34,327 bases of DNA from Mycobacterium sp. 1274761.0 (GCF_001668615.1 NZ_LZMC01000044.1:1-34327); one strand, 5' to 3'. Shown: positions 8,685 through 16,665, numbered from the stretch's first letter. A program made the numbers and translations. Notes: generated from the sequence alone by a model not told the origin.

Positions 8685-9658
8685 GTCACCCGCACCCTCG
8701 GATCAAGCGCGGCGTAGATGACGTCGGAAAGCAGCCCGGCTAACAGCACTGCAGCGCCGGTGAACACCGTCACCGCGGCGATGATGTTGGTGTCCTGGGT
8801 CGCGATGCCGGCCACCACCCACTCGCCCATGCCGTGCCAGCCGAAGATCTTCTCGGTGAACACCGCGCCGGTCACCAATCCGCTGATGCCGTAGGCGAAC
8901 AGCGTCGCCATCGGGATCAGCGCGGTGCGCAGGCCGTGTTTGAACAGCGCCTGTCGTCGCGTGAGTCCCTTGGCCCGCGCTGTGCGGATGAAATCCTGGC
9001 CGAGCACGTCGAGCATCGCATTGCGTTGATAGCGGCTGTATCCCGCCATCCCCATCAGCGCGAGCGTGAACGTCGGCAACACCAGATGCTGGAGGCGGTC
9101 GACGAATTGATTCCATCCACCGCCGACCGCATCGGGTGACGTCTCGCCGATGTACTCGAACAACTGAACGCCGACAAGCGAATTCACCCGGTTGGCGCCG
9201 AGGATCAACAGGTTCGCGATGACAAACACCGGTGTGCTCAACAACAGCAGGGACGACACCGTGATGACGCGGTCGCTCAGCCGGTATTGCCGAATGGCTC
9301 CCCACGCGCCGATGACGACACCGATGACCGTGCCGAGCACCGCGCCGATGATCAGCAGACGCAGGCTCACCCCCACCCGTCGGCCCAATTCGTCGGAGAT
9401 GGGTTGGCCGGTCACCGTGGTGCCGAAGTCGCCGCGCACAGCGCCCGACACCCACCGCACGTAGCGGATCGGAATCGGCCGGTCCAGGTTGAGCTCGGCG
9501 GCCTTGGCTTCGATCACCTCGCGGGGCGGCCGGGGGTTGCGCGACTCCAGGCTGTCTAGCGGCTTGAACGACAACGAGGTCAGCGTGAACGTCAGGAAGG
9601 ACGCCAGGATCAGCAGCACGACGTAGTTGAGCAGGCGCCGCGTCAGGAAGCGCGTCAT
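8681..9658 (-). CDS. oppB: Oligopeptide ABC transporter permease OppB
   Basis: A 325-residue permease pairing with OppC to form the membrane channel. The N-terminus MTRFLTRRLLNYVVLLILAS is the typical first helix of OppB/DppB. RPIPIRYVRWVSGAVRGDFG is the conserved loop, and the EAA coupling loop is at RTARAKGLTRRQALFKHGLR. The length equals Rv1283c. The start is the ATG at 9658, with GGGAG 7 bases upstream on the minus strand; the frame runs on to 9754 with no support. It is the first gene of the operon. A 10-bp inverted repeat sits just upstream of its ribosome binding site. Confidence 0.94.
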   Translation of the reverse strand: MTRFLTRRLLNYVVLLILASFLTFTLTSLSFKPLDSLESRNPRPPREVIEAKAAELNLDRPIPIRYVRWVSGAVRGDFGTTVTGQPISDELGRRVGVSLRLLIIGAVLGTVIGVVIGAWGAIRQYRLSDRVITVSSLLLLSTPVFVIANLLILGANRVNSLVGVQLFEYIGETSPDAVGGGWNQFVDRLQHLVLPTFTLALMGMAGYSRYQRNAMLDVLGQDFIRTARAKGLTRRQALFKHGLRTALIPMATLFAYGISGLVTGAVFTEKIFGWHGMGEWVVAGIATQDTNIIAAVTVFTGAAVLLAGLLSDVIYAALDPRVRVT

Positions 9659-9671
9659 CGGCGGGCTCCCA

Positions 9672-9708
9672 CGGCAGGCATGCGCAACAGGGTATGAGAT
9701 GCCTGCCG
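9672..9708 (-). promoter_or_regulatory. Inverted repeat in the opp leader/promoter region
   Basis: Arms CGGCAGGCAT (9672-9681) and ATGCCTGCCG (9699-9708) are perfectly complementary over 10 bases with a 17-base spacer. The element sits 14 bases upstream of the oppB start, directly before its ribosome binding site. It could be a repressor operator or an mRNA hairpin affecting oppB translation; the sequence alone does not decide. Arm length and position make chance unlikely but not excluded. Confidence 0.5.
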
Positions 9709-9856
9709 GTGCCGCCGTGAAGCCGTCGGTGGCGCGTGCCTGGCGACTTCCCACCCCGTTTTAAGCCTGACTACAGAAAGCGGGCGTTCACTGGTTAGTA
9801 CCTGCACTTTCACGGTTCGCCGGGCCGGAACGGCGGCCAGGAAACGGAGTGTGATC

Positions 9857-10114
9857 ATGAACTCAACAAACCGGAACACGGTCAAGCTGGTGGGCGCCGC
9901 GGTGGGCGGCGGCGCGCTGGTGACGATGGGTGCGCTGACGATGAGCCTGCACCAGCAACCGTCCGACACCCATTCCGTCGCGGCGGGCCATATGACGCTC
10001 GCCGCGACCTCGACCGCCTCTGGCAAGGCCAACACCGTCGAGGCCACCTCGATGGCCGTCCCGTCCATCAAGGGGCCTGCACCCCTGCCCAAGGAGGAGG
10101 CGGCCGCGCAGTAG
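9857..10114 (+). CDS. Small exported or membrane-anchored mycobacterial protein, paralogue 1
   Basis: An 85-residue protein. A short polar N-terminus (MNSTNRNTVK) leads into a hydrophobic segment (about 10-30, LVGAAVGGGALVTMGALTMS) that could be a signal peptide or anchor. A Thr/Ser/Ala-rich tail follows, with the block MTLAATSTAS and the ending IKGPAPLPKEEAAAQ. No known domain. The start is the ATG at 9857, with GGAG 7 bases upstream; the GTG at 9851 is too close to that site. It is followed by a shorter relative (10244-10480) with the same plan and the shared MGALT and MTLxxTST blocks. I recall many similar small proteins in mycobacterial genomes, without known function. Confidence 0.75.
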   Translation: MNSTNRNTVKLVGAAVGGGALVTMGALTMSLHQQPSDTHSVAAGHMTLAATSTASGKANTVEATSMAVPSIKGPAPLPKEEAAAQ

Positions 10115-10169
10115 CGGTACTGCCTCTGCGCTGACGTTTTGGTCCTGACCCCTCCGGTTACCCGGTATG

Positions 10170-10197
10170 ACAGAGGGGTCGTCGGCGATCCCTCTGT
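10170..10197 (+). promoter_or_regulatory. Strong RNA hairpin between the tandem small genes
   Basis: A 12-bp stem with one G-U pair closes a four-base TCGG loop: ACAGAGGGGTCG (10170-10181) pairs with CGATCCCTCTGT (10186-10197). It starts 56 bases after the first small gene ends and stops 46 bases before the second begins. There is no T-run after it. It may be a tail-less terminator of the first gene, or a leader hairpin or processing site controlling the second. Confidence 0.6.
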
Positions 10198-10243
10198 GCA
10201 CCCTGTTCGACCAGATACCGAATCGGAGTGGTCAGAGGTGATC

Positions 10244-10480
10244 ATGAATTCCAAGAAGTTCAAGCTGGCGTCGGCGGCCGTGGGGGCGAGCGCGGTCGTG
10301 GCGATGGGAGCCTTGACGGTTGCGCTGAGCGGTGAAGTCACCGGCTCAGCGAGCGTGGTGTCCGAACCGAGAATGACCCTGGGCGAGACGAGCACTGTCG
10401 AGAAGGCGGCGAAGAGCCCAGAGACTTCAGTCGCGGTGCCAGAGGTGACCGCCGAGCCGCCGGAGGGCTTCGGCCCGTAA
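10244..10480 (+). CDS. Small exported or membrane-anchored mycobacterial protein, paralogue 2
   Basis: A 78-residue protein with the same layout as its upstream neighbour: basic start (MNSKKFK), hydrophobic segment (about 8-28, LASAAVGASAVVAMGALTVA), the block MTLGETSTVE, then a Pro/Glu-rich tail ending TAEPPEGFGP. The start is the ATG at 10244, with AGAGG 5 bases upstream; the sequence around both starts (GTGATCATGAA) is identical, supporting duplication. A long hairpin precedes it. Its stop is only 3 bases from the stop of the convergent DUF5666-like gene. Function unknown; a cell-envelope location is likely. Confidence 0.75.
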   Translation: MNSKKFKLASAAVGASAVVAMGALTVALSGEVTGSASVVSEPRMTLGETSTVEKAAKSPETSVAVPEVTAEPPEGFGP

Positions 10481-10483
10481 GGC

Positions 10484-10996
10484 TCAGTTCCGGTGCGGCG
10501 GGCCCTCACCGATGCTGTTGAGGGTCACCGTCGCGCCCATGCGGGTGGCTTCGACGCTCACCGTCTCATCGGGTTTTGCCGCGGAGCCGGCGGTGCCCGG
10601 CGCCAACGCGTAGATCTGGGTGTAGCCGTCGTCGCTTCGTACCACGATCGACGACGGAGTGACCTCGTCGACCGTGCCCGTCTGGGTTAGTTTGGTGCTG
10701 AATCCACCATGGCCGTCGGCGACCACGTACTCGCCGTGAACGGCGCCTGAAGGCTTCGGCTGCGCGTCCGGCGGTGGCGGCGGGCCGCCTTGGCCCGGAC
10801 CGTGCATCGGGCCGCCCCTCATCCCGGTCATGGAGTGCGCCGACCCTTCTGTCGCCGCGTAGATCGCCGCGCCGCCGACGCCGCCGATTGCCGCGGCCAC
10901 GGCAACGGCCGCCAAGGTCTTACGGGCGCCCCAGCGGTCGCTTGGGGAAATGTCTGCGTTTTCCGATGTCACGCGACCACTGTGCAGCGGTTCCAT
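10484..10996 (-). CDS. Membrane-anchored DUF5666-like protein
   Basis: A protein of about 170 residues. An N-terminal cytoplasmic stretch (SDRWGARK) is followed by a membrane segment (TLAAVAVAAAIGGVGGAAIYA), a Met/His/Gly/Pro-rich linker (GMRGGPMHGPGQGGPPPPP) and a C-terminal beta-rich domain with TGTVDEVTPSSIVVRSDDG and ATVTLN, which looks like a DUF5666 (OB-like) domain. The domain would lie outside the membrane. The start is uncertain: ATG at 10996 or GTG at 10972, neither with a clear ribosome binding site. It is divergent from the response regulator and probably belongs to the same regulon; such small extracytoplasmic proteins next to two-component systems may modulate the sensor. Confidence 0.75.
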   Translation of the reverse strand: MEPLHSGRVTSENADISPSDRWGARKTLAAVAVAAAIGGVGGAAIYAATEGSAHSMTGMRGGPMHGPGQGGPPPPPDAQPKPSGAVHGEYVVADGHGGFSTKLTQTGTVDEVTPSSIVVRSDDGYTQIYALAPGTAGSAAKPDETVSVEATRMGATVTLNSIGEGPPHRN

Positions 10997-11011
10997 GTGC
11001 GTACGCTGTGA
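10994..11011 (-). promoter_or_regulatory. PhoP-box-like direct repeat facing the DUF5666-like gene
   Basis: On the minus strand, TCACAGC (11011-11005) is followed by 4 bases and then GCACATG (11000-10994): an 11-bp repeat like the boxes on the plus strand at 11043-11071. It overlaps the possible ATG at 10996, so it would repress this gene, or the true start is the GTG at 10972. Confidence 0.4.
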
Positions 11012-11042
11012 GCGACGTCGGTGTCGCACCGGCGACCGATTC

Positions 11043-11097
11043 TCACAGCCGGCCCACAGAAATGGCACAGTGTGCGCTCACGCCGGGTGCTGATAAT
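11043..11097 (+). promoter_or_regulatory. Response-regulator promoter with three PhoP-box-like repeats
   Basis: TCACAGC (11043-11049), CCACAGA (11054-11060) and GCACAGT (11065-11071) place the CACAG core at 11044, 11055 and 11066, an exact 11-bp period. This matches the arrangement of the mycobacterial PhoP site, TCACAGC with 4-base gaps. The last repeat covers the -35 position of a good -10, GATAAT (11092-11097), as expected for class II activation. Transcription would begin near 11104, about 25 bases before the GTG at 11129. Direct autoregulation by the adjacent OmpR-type regulator is inferred. Confidence 0.7.
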
Positions 11098-11128
11098 GGT
11101 CTGTCGTGGCCGTCCGAACAGGATCTGT

Positions 11129-11863
11129 GTGAACGCGAACGAATCTGACCGCGTGGTGATGCGCCGCGCCGACGGCAAGCCGATCAACGTCCTGGTCGTC
11201 GACGATGAACCCGTCCTCGCGGAGTTGGTTTCGATGGCGCTTCGCTACGAAGGCTGGGACATCCAGACGGCGGGTGACGGCGCAACCGCGATCGCGCTGG
11301 CCAAAGAGAATCCGCCCGATGTGGTCGTCCTCGACGTGATGCTGCCCGACATGAGCGGCCTCGACGTATTGCGCAGACTGCGCGAACGCATACCGCACCT
11401 GCCGCTGCTGCTGCTGACCGCGAAGGATTCCGTCGAGGACCGCATCGCGGGGTTGACCGCAGGCGGCGACGACTACGTCACCAAGCCGTTCAGCCTCGAA
11501 GAGGTGGTACTGCGATTGCGTGCGCTGCTACGACGGACCGGCGTGGCCAGCGAGACCGGCGGCGCCAAGATCGTCGTCGGTGATCTGTCCCTCGACGAGG
11601 ACAGCCATGAGGTGACGCGCGCCGGTGAACCGATTTCGTTGACCGCCACCGAGTTCGAGCTGTTGCGCTTCATGATGAGGAACTCGAAACGCGTGCTGTC
11701 CAAGGCACAGATCCTCGACCGCGTGTGGAGCTACGACTTCGGCGGGCGATCCAACATCGTCGAGCTGTACGTGTCCTATCTACGCAAGAAGATCGACAGC
11801 GGACGCGAGCCGATGATCCACACGTTGCGCGGTGCCGGGTATGTCCTCAAGCCCGCCCGTTGA
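11129..11863 (+). CDS. OmpR/PhoP-family DNA-binding response regulator
   Basis: A 244-residue two-domain regulator. The receiver has the acidic pair Asp25-Asp26, phospho-acceptor Asp69 (VVVLDVMLPD), Thr97 and Lys119 (TKPF). The C-terminal winged helix carries ISLTATEFELLRFMMRN and the recognition region RVWSYDFGGRSNIVELYVSY, typical of the TcrX/PhoP/MprA branch. The start is the GTG at 11129, with AGGA 6 bases upstream; a later ATG at 11159 is possible. It overlaps the sensor kinase and is preceded by three PhoP-box-like repeats that it may bind. Genes downstream encode glycosyltransferases, suggesting control of surface glycosylation. I do not assign a specific M. tuberculosis orthologue. 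Confidence 0.93.
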   Translation: MNANESDRVVMRRADGKPINVLVVDDEPVLAELVSMALRYEGWDIQTAGDGATAIALAKENPPDVVVLDVMLPDMSGLDVLRRLRERIPHLPLLLLTAKDSVEDRIAGLTAGGDDYVTKPFSLEEVVLRLRALLRRTGVASETGGAKIVVGDLSLDEDSHEVTRAGEPISLTATEFELLRFMMRNSKRVLSKAQILDRVWSYDFGGRSNIVELYVSYLRKKIDSGREPMIHTLRGAGYVLKPAR

Positions 11864-13454
11864 CCGGCCGGGGCTGCTGACCCGGATCCGTTCTCCCCGC
11901 ACCTGGTCGCTGCGAGCGCGGCTGCTGGTCACACAGGTCGTGCTGCTCGCGGTCGTGTGTGCCGGCATCGGGATCGCGACCGAGTTTGCGCTGCAACGGT
12001 TTTTGATGCACCAGCTGGATCAGCAGGTGATCGAGGCCGGTCGCCGCTCCGCTGCGATATTCGCGTTCGGGCCTCCGCCGCCGCCGGGGTTCCGGCCGCC
12101 GCGAGGCATGCCCGGGCCACCGTTCGACGTGCCGACCGATCGGCCGAGACGCATCGTCATCCGTGAGGACGAGGGCCCCGGCCCGGAATTCCTCAACGCG
12201 CCGGGGCAGGCCGCCCGGATGGTGGGTGCCGTTATCGCCCAGGGCGTGTCGGTCGACGCAGGCGTCATCACCGCCGACGGTGCCCGATCCGAAATCAGTT
12301 CCACCGCAATGCAACAATTGGCCAAGATCGCGCCCAGCCACACCCCGAAGACGGTGGATCTCGATGGCCTGGGTCGCTACCGGCTGGTGGGCAACCACTC
12401 GCACGGTCCGGAGGAGACGATCGTGGTCGGCCTGCCCACCTCCGACGTCGACGACACGCTGCTGTGGGTCCTGGTGATGTTCTGCATCGTCGGTGTCGTC
12501 GCGCTTATCGCCGCGGCGACCGCGGGCATTCTGCTAATCCGCCGCCAATTCCGGCCGCTGTCAGAGGTTTCCGCCGCCGCACGGCAGGTGGCTGACCTCG
12601 AACTCGACCGCGGCGAGGTTCGTCTGCCGACCCCGATCGTCAAGGTCGATCCGGCCAGCGTGCACACCGAGATCGGCCAGCTCGGCTCGGCGCTCAACCG
12701 CATGCTCGACCGCATCGCAGGGGCGTTGTCGGCGCGGCACGCCAGCGAGATGCGGGTCCGTCAGTTCGTCGCCGACGCCAGCCACGAACTGCGCACTCCA
12801 CTGGCAGCGATTCGGGGTTACACCGAGCTGGCGCAACGCAAAACCGACGAGCTGCCCGACGATGTCTCGCACGCGATGAGCAGGGTCGAATCCGAGACCG
12901 AACGCATGACCCACCTGGTCGAGGACATGCTGCTGCTCGCGCGCCTCGACACCGGGCGGCCGTTGCAACGCGAACAGGTCGACCTGACCCGCCTTGTCGT
13001 CGATGCGGCGAGCGACGCCCACATTGCCGGGCCCGACCACCGCTGGGCGCTGGACCTGCCGGAGGAGCCGGTGGTGGTCAGGGGCGACGAGGCCCGGCTG
13101 CACCAGGTGCTGGCCAACCTGCTGGCCAATGCGCGCACGCACACCCCGCCGGGGACATTGGTGACCACGGCGTTGGCGGCAGCCGACGACCACGCGGTCC
13201 TCACCGTCACAGACGAGGGGCCGGGAATCCCGGTGTGGTTGCAGCCCGAGGTGTTCGAGCGGTTCGCCCGCGGCGACTCGTCGCGCTCCCGTCGTGAGGG
13301 CAGCACCGGCCTGGGGCTGGCCATCGTCGCCGCCGTCGTCCGAGCACACCACGGCACCATCGACGTGCACAGCATGCCGGGCAACACCGAATTCGTGGTG
13401 AAACTCCCGATCGATTCACAGCCAAGCCACAGCGGCGGCAAAACCGGCGCCTAG
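11841..13454 (+). CDS. Sensor histidine kinase (HAMP, HisKA, HATPase)
   Basis: A 537-residue membrane kinase. TM1 (about 27-46) and TM2 (about 206-233) flank an extracytoplasmic sensor region that contains a striking Pro/Gly-rich stretch (about 73-104, with GPPPPPGFRPPRGMPGPP). A HAMP domain follows, then HisKA with phospho-acceptor His315 in DASHELRTPLAAI. The ATPase shows the N box (LANLLANARTH), the G1 box VTDEGPGIP and the G2 box GSTGLGLAIV. The start is the ATG at 11841 (or GTG at 11832), overlapping the regulator gene by 23 bases, so the pair is coupled. It phosphorylates the upstream regulator. The ligand is unknown. Confidence 0.93.
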   Translation: MSSSPPVDRPGLLTRIRSPRTWSLRARLLVTQVVLLAVVCAGIGIATEFALQRFLMHQLDQQVIEAGRRSAAIFAFGPPPPPGFRPPRGMPGPPFDVPTDRPRRIVIREDEGPGPEFLNAPGQAARMVGAVIAQGVSVDAGVITADGARSEISSTAMQQLAKIAPSHTPKTVDLDGLGRYRLVGNHSHGPEETIVVGLPTSDVDDTLLWVLVMFCIVGVVALIAAATAGILLIRRQFRPLSEVSAAARQVADLELDRGEVRLPTPIVKVDPASVHTEIGQLGSALNRMLDRIAGALSARHASEMRVRQFVADASHELRTPLAAIRGYTELAQRKTDELPDDVSHAMSRVESETERMTHLVEDMLLLARLDTGRPLQREQVDLTRLVVDAASDAHIAGPDHRWALDLPEEPVVVRGDEARLHQVLANLLANARTHTPPGTLVTTALAAADDHAVLTVTDEGPGIPVWLQPEVFERFARGDSSRSRREGSTGLGLAIVAAVVRAHHGTIDVHSMPGNTEFVVKLPIDSQPSHSGGKTGA

Positions 13455-13477
13455 TCCGCCCGCCGAAGATTGCGTCA

Positions 13478-15343
13478 GTGACCCTCGCCCTTGACGCCCC
13501 GCCTTCTCCTGCCGAGCAGACGCAAATGCAGGCGACACGCCGCCAAAGTCGATGCGTTTCCGTCTGCTCGCGGGTGGCATTCGGTGCGCTTCTGGTCGGC
13601 ACCGCCGTGCTGTACCTGTGGAACCTGTCGGCCAGCGGATGGGCGAACAGTTTCTACTCGGCGGCCGCGCAGGCGGGCGCAAGCAACTGGACGGCGATGC
13701 TGTTCGGCTCGAGCGACGCGGCGAACGCCATCACCGTCGACAAGACACCCGCCTCGCTGTGGATCATTGATCTGTCGGTGCGGATTTTCGGGCTGAGCCC
13801 ATGGAGTGTGCTGGCGCCGCAGGCGCTCGAAGGCGTGGCCGCGGTTGCGCTGCTCTACGCCGCGGTGCGACGGGTCAGCGGGCCCGGCGCTGCGCTGCTC
13901 GCTGGTGTGGTTCTGGCGCTGACACCGGCGGCCGCGCTGATGTTCCGGTTCAACAATCCCGACGCGCTGCTGGTGCTGGCGCTCGTGGCCGGGGTGTACT
14001 GCACGCAGCGCGCATGCGAAAAAGACGCCAGCCGTTGGTGGTTGGTCGCGGCGGGAGCCGCGGTCGGCCTCGGTTTTCTCGCCAAGATGCTGCAGGCCTT
14101 CCTGGTGCTGCCGGGCTTTGTCGCGGCCTACGTGGCGACCGGGAGCCGCTCGGTGCGTCGCCGGCTGGTCGACATGACCGCACTGGTCGCCGCGATGGTG
14201 CTCTCGGGCGGGTGGTATCTGCTTCTCGTTGAGCTGTGGCCGTCGCAGTCCCGGCCGTACATCGGCGGGTCGCAGCACAACAGCATCGTGGAACTGGCGT
14301 TGGGCTACAACGGGATCGGCAGGCTGACGGGTGATGAGCCCGGCGGCCTCGGCAATCTGAACTTCGACGTCGGCTGGGCACGGTTGTTCGGGCACAGCAT
14401 GGGCGGCCACATCGCGTGGCTGATGCCCGCCGCCCTCATCTGCCTCGGCGCGATCATCGTCATCACCCGACGGGTACCGCGCACCGACCCGGTCCGCGCC
14501 GCGACGCTCATTTGGGGCGGCTGGCTGCTGGTGACCGCGGTGGTGTTCAGCTTCATGAACGGGATCGTGCACCCCTACTACACGGTGGCGCTCGCACCCG
14601 CCGTCGCCGCGATGGTGGGCATCGGGGCGATGCTGTTGTGGCAGAACCGTTCCGAGCTACCGGCCGCGACCGCGTTGGCAGGTGCCGTGGTAGTCACGTC
14701 GGTCCTGGCCTGCGTGCTGCTCGCCCGCAGCGACGGCTGGCTGCCCTGGCTGCGCGCCGTCATCGCGGTCGGGGGAGTGGCGGCCGCAGTGCTGCTGCTC
14801 GTCGCGGGCCGGCTGAACGCCACGCCGGCACGGGCAGTGGCCTGCCTGGGCGTGCTGGCTTGTCTTGCCGGGCCCGCGGCGTATTCGGTTGCGACCGCGG
14901 CCAGTCCGCATGTCGGGGCGATACCGTCGGTGGGTCCTGCGGGCCATGGATCCGGTCCACCAGGTGGGCTCTTGAACGCGCCCACTCCGGGTCCTCGACT
15001 GACTTCCACGCTGGCAGCCGACGCCGGCCAATTCACCTGGGCCGCCGCGGCATTGGGCTCGAACAATGCGGCGGGCTACCAACTGGCAAGCGGCGTACCG
15101 GTGATGGCCGTCGGCGGTTTCAACGGCACCGATCCGTCGCCGACGCTGCGGGAATTTCAGCGTCTGGTCGCCGATAAGAAAATCCACTACTTCATCGGCG
15201 GCCGGGTGATGTTCGGTCGCTGGGGATCCTCCGGCAGCGGCGAGGCCGAGACCATCGCCGACTGGGTGGAGACCCACTTCAGCCCGACGACAGTGGACCG
15301 TGCGGTCATCTACGACCTGACCCAGCCGCCGAAGAACTCATAG
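13478..15343 (+). CDS. GT39/ArnT-like polytopic glycosyltransferase, paralogue 1
   Basis: A 621-residue membrane protein with about a dozen hydrophobic helices, of the PMT/ArnT-like type that uses polyprenyl-phosphate sugars (as in B. subtilis YkcB). The first extracytoplasmic loop has SGWANSFYSAAAQAG and ITVDKTPASLW. The family block is usually DKPP, here DKTP, an unusual change at a probable active-site loop. Later blocks LMFRFNNPDALLVL and FLAKMLQAFLVLPG are shared with paralogue 2. A soluble C-terminal region (from about 495) has PVMAVGGFNGTDPSPTLREF. The start is the GTG at 13478, 23 bases after the kinase gene, so it is likely in the same operon. Acceptor and sugar are unknown. Confidence 0.88.
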   Translation: MTLALDAPPSPAEQTQMQATRRQSRCVSVCSRVAFGALLVGTAVLYLWNLSASGWANSFYSAAAQAGASNWTAMLFGSSDAANAITVDKTPASLWIIDLSVRIFGLSPWSVLAPQALEGVAAVALLYAAVRRVSGPGAALLAGVVLALTPAAALMFRFNNPDALLVLALVAGVYCTQRACEKDASRWWLVAAGAAVGLGFLAKMLQAFLVLPGFVAAYVATGSRSVRRRLVDMTALVAAMVLSGGWYLLLVELWPSQSRPYIGGSQHNSIVELALGYNGIGRLTGDEPGGLGNLNFDVGWARLFGHSMGGHIAWLMPAALICLGAIIVITRRVPRTDPVRAATLIWGGWLLVTAVVFSFMNGIVHPYYTVALAPAVAAMVGIGAMLLWQNRSELPAATALAGAVVVTSVLACVLLARSDGWLPWLRAVIAVGGVAAAVLLLVAGRLNATPARAVACLGVLACLAGPAAYSVATAASPHVGAIPSVGPAGHGSGPPGGLLNAPTPGPRLTSTLAADAGQFTWAAAALGSNNAAGYQLASGVPVMAVGGFNGTDPSPTLREFQRLVADKKIHYFIGGRVMFGRWGSSGSGEAETIADWVETHFSPTTVDRAVIYDLTQPPKNS

Positions 15344-15390
15344 CTCAGACATAGCTTCACCCAACAGCGTGGACAGGCTGCAGACCAACG

Positions 15391-16665
15391 ATGGAAGACA
15401 TGACCGACACCGCACTCGAACCCGACACCAGCATCGGCAGACGCGCCCGTTTTGAAGCACGGCCCAACGCCGCCATTGCAGCAAGGGCTGCCGGCGTGCC
15501 CGTGCTGGACGTGGTGATCCCGGTTTACAACGAACAAGCCGCGCTCGCGGATTCGGTGTACCGGTTGCACCGCCATCTGCGCGACCAGTTCCCGTTCCCG
15601 GCGCGCATCACAATCGCCGACAACGCCAGCGTCGACGACACGCCCCGCATTGCGCGCGAACTGGCCGCCGAACTCGACGGCGTGCGCGTTGTTCGCCTGG
15701 AGGAGAAGGGCCGCGGCCGCGCGCTGCGTGCGGTCTGGTCGACCTCCGACGCGCCCGTGCTCGCTTACATGGACGTCGACCTCTCCACCGATCTGGCCGC
15801 GCTGGCCCCGCTCGTCGCGCCGCTGATCTCGGGCCATTCGGACATCGCCATCGGAACGCGGCTCGGCCGCGGCGCCCGCGTCGTTCGCGGCCCCAAGCGC
15901 GAGATCATCTCGCGCTGCTACAACCTGATTCTCAAGTCGACGCTCGCGACGGGGTTCTCTGACGCGCAATGCGGTTTCAAGGCCGTGCGCGCCGATGTGG
16001 CGCAGCGCCTCCTCCCGCACATCGCCGACACCAGCTGGTTTTTCGACACCGAGCTGCTGGTGCTCGCCGAGCGCACGGGTCTGCGCATCCACGAAGTGCC
16101 CGTCGATTGGGTCGATGACCCCGACAGCCGCGTCGACATCGTCGCGACGGCCACCGCCGACCTCAAGGGCATCGCCCGGCTGCTGCGCGGCTTCGCCAAC
16201 GGATCGATACCCGTGCACATGCTCGCGGCCCAGCTCGGCTCGTCGCGCGCTGCCGCCGCGCCGGGCTCGCTGATGCGCCAGACGGTGCGGTTCGCAACCG
16301 TCGGGATCGTGTCGACTGTCGCCTACCTGATGCTGTTCATGGCGATCCACGGCTGGCTGGGTGCGCAGGTGGCCAACCTCATCGCGCTGCTCGTCACCGC
16401 GATTGGTAACACGGCCGCCAACCGGCGCTTCACGTTCGGGGTGGCCGGCCGCAGCCGCGTGGCGCGCCACCATGTCGAAGGCCTGATCGTCTTCGGCATC
16501 GCGCTCGCGATCACCAGCGGCTCTCTGGCCGCGCTGCACGCCCTCGTACCCGCGCCGGGCCGGTACGTCGACGCCATCGTGGTCGTCGCGGCCAATCTGC
16601 TGGCCACCGTGGTGCGGTTCGTGCTGCTCCGTGGCTGGGTGTTCCATCCGCGCCGGAACCGATGA
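15391..16665 (+). CDS. GT2 glycosyltransferase fused to a GtrA-like membrane domain
   Basis: A 424-residue protein. The N-terminal GT2 domain shows VVIPVYNEQAAL, then DNASVDDTP, the DVD metal-binding motif (128-130) in YMDVDLSTD, and QCGFKAVRADV. This is the dolichyl/polyprenyl-phosphate sugar synthase type, which charges a lipid carrier from a nucleotide sugar at the inner leaflet. The C-terminal part (from about 290) is GtrA-like with four helices, including TVGIVSTVAYLMLFMAI and IGNTAANRRFTFG; GtrA proteins help move the lipid-linked sugar. It likely supplies the donor for the two flanking GT39 enzymes. The start is ATG 15391 or 15400. It lies 4 bases over the possible ATG of the next gene. 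Confidence 0.9.
   Translation: MEDMTDTALEPDTSIGRRARFEARPNAAIAARAAGVPVLDVVIPVYNEQAALADSVYRLHRHLRDQFPFPARITIADNASVDDTPRIARELAAELDGVRVVRLEEKGRGRALRAVWSTSDAPVLAYMDVDLSTDLAALAPLVAPLISGHSDIAIGTRLGRGARVVRGPKREIISRCYNLILKSTLATGFSDAQCGFKAVRADVAQRLLPHIADTSWFFDTELLVLAERTGLRIHEVPVDWVDDPDSRVDIVATATADLKGIARLLRGFANGSIPVHMLAAQLGSSRAAAAPGSLMRQTVRFATVGIVSTVAYLMLFMAIHGWLGAQVANLIALLVTAIGNTAANRRFTFGVAGRSRVARHHVEGLIVFGIALAITSGSLAALHALVPAPGRYVDAIVVVAANLLATVVRFVLLRGWVFHPRRNR

Noticed and set aside
9787..9813. Two TTCAC words 22 bp apart as a further PhoP-type site upstream of the first small gene
   Set aside because: Only half of the TCACAGC core matches and the middle repeat is missing; too weak to call.
10136..10168. 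SigF-type promoter (GTTT ... GGTAT) before the second small gene
   Set aside because: The spacer is about 23 bases instead of 15-17.
13475..14572. Long minus-strand frames opposite the GT39 and GT2 genes (also 15310-16647 and 16812-17825)
   Set aside because: They oppose genes with strong membrane and catalytic motifs and have shadow-like His/Arg/Gln composition.
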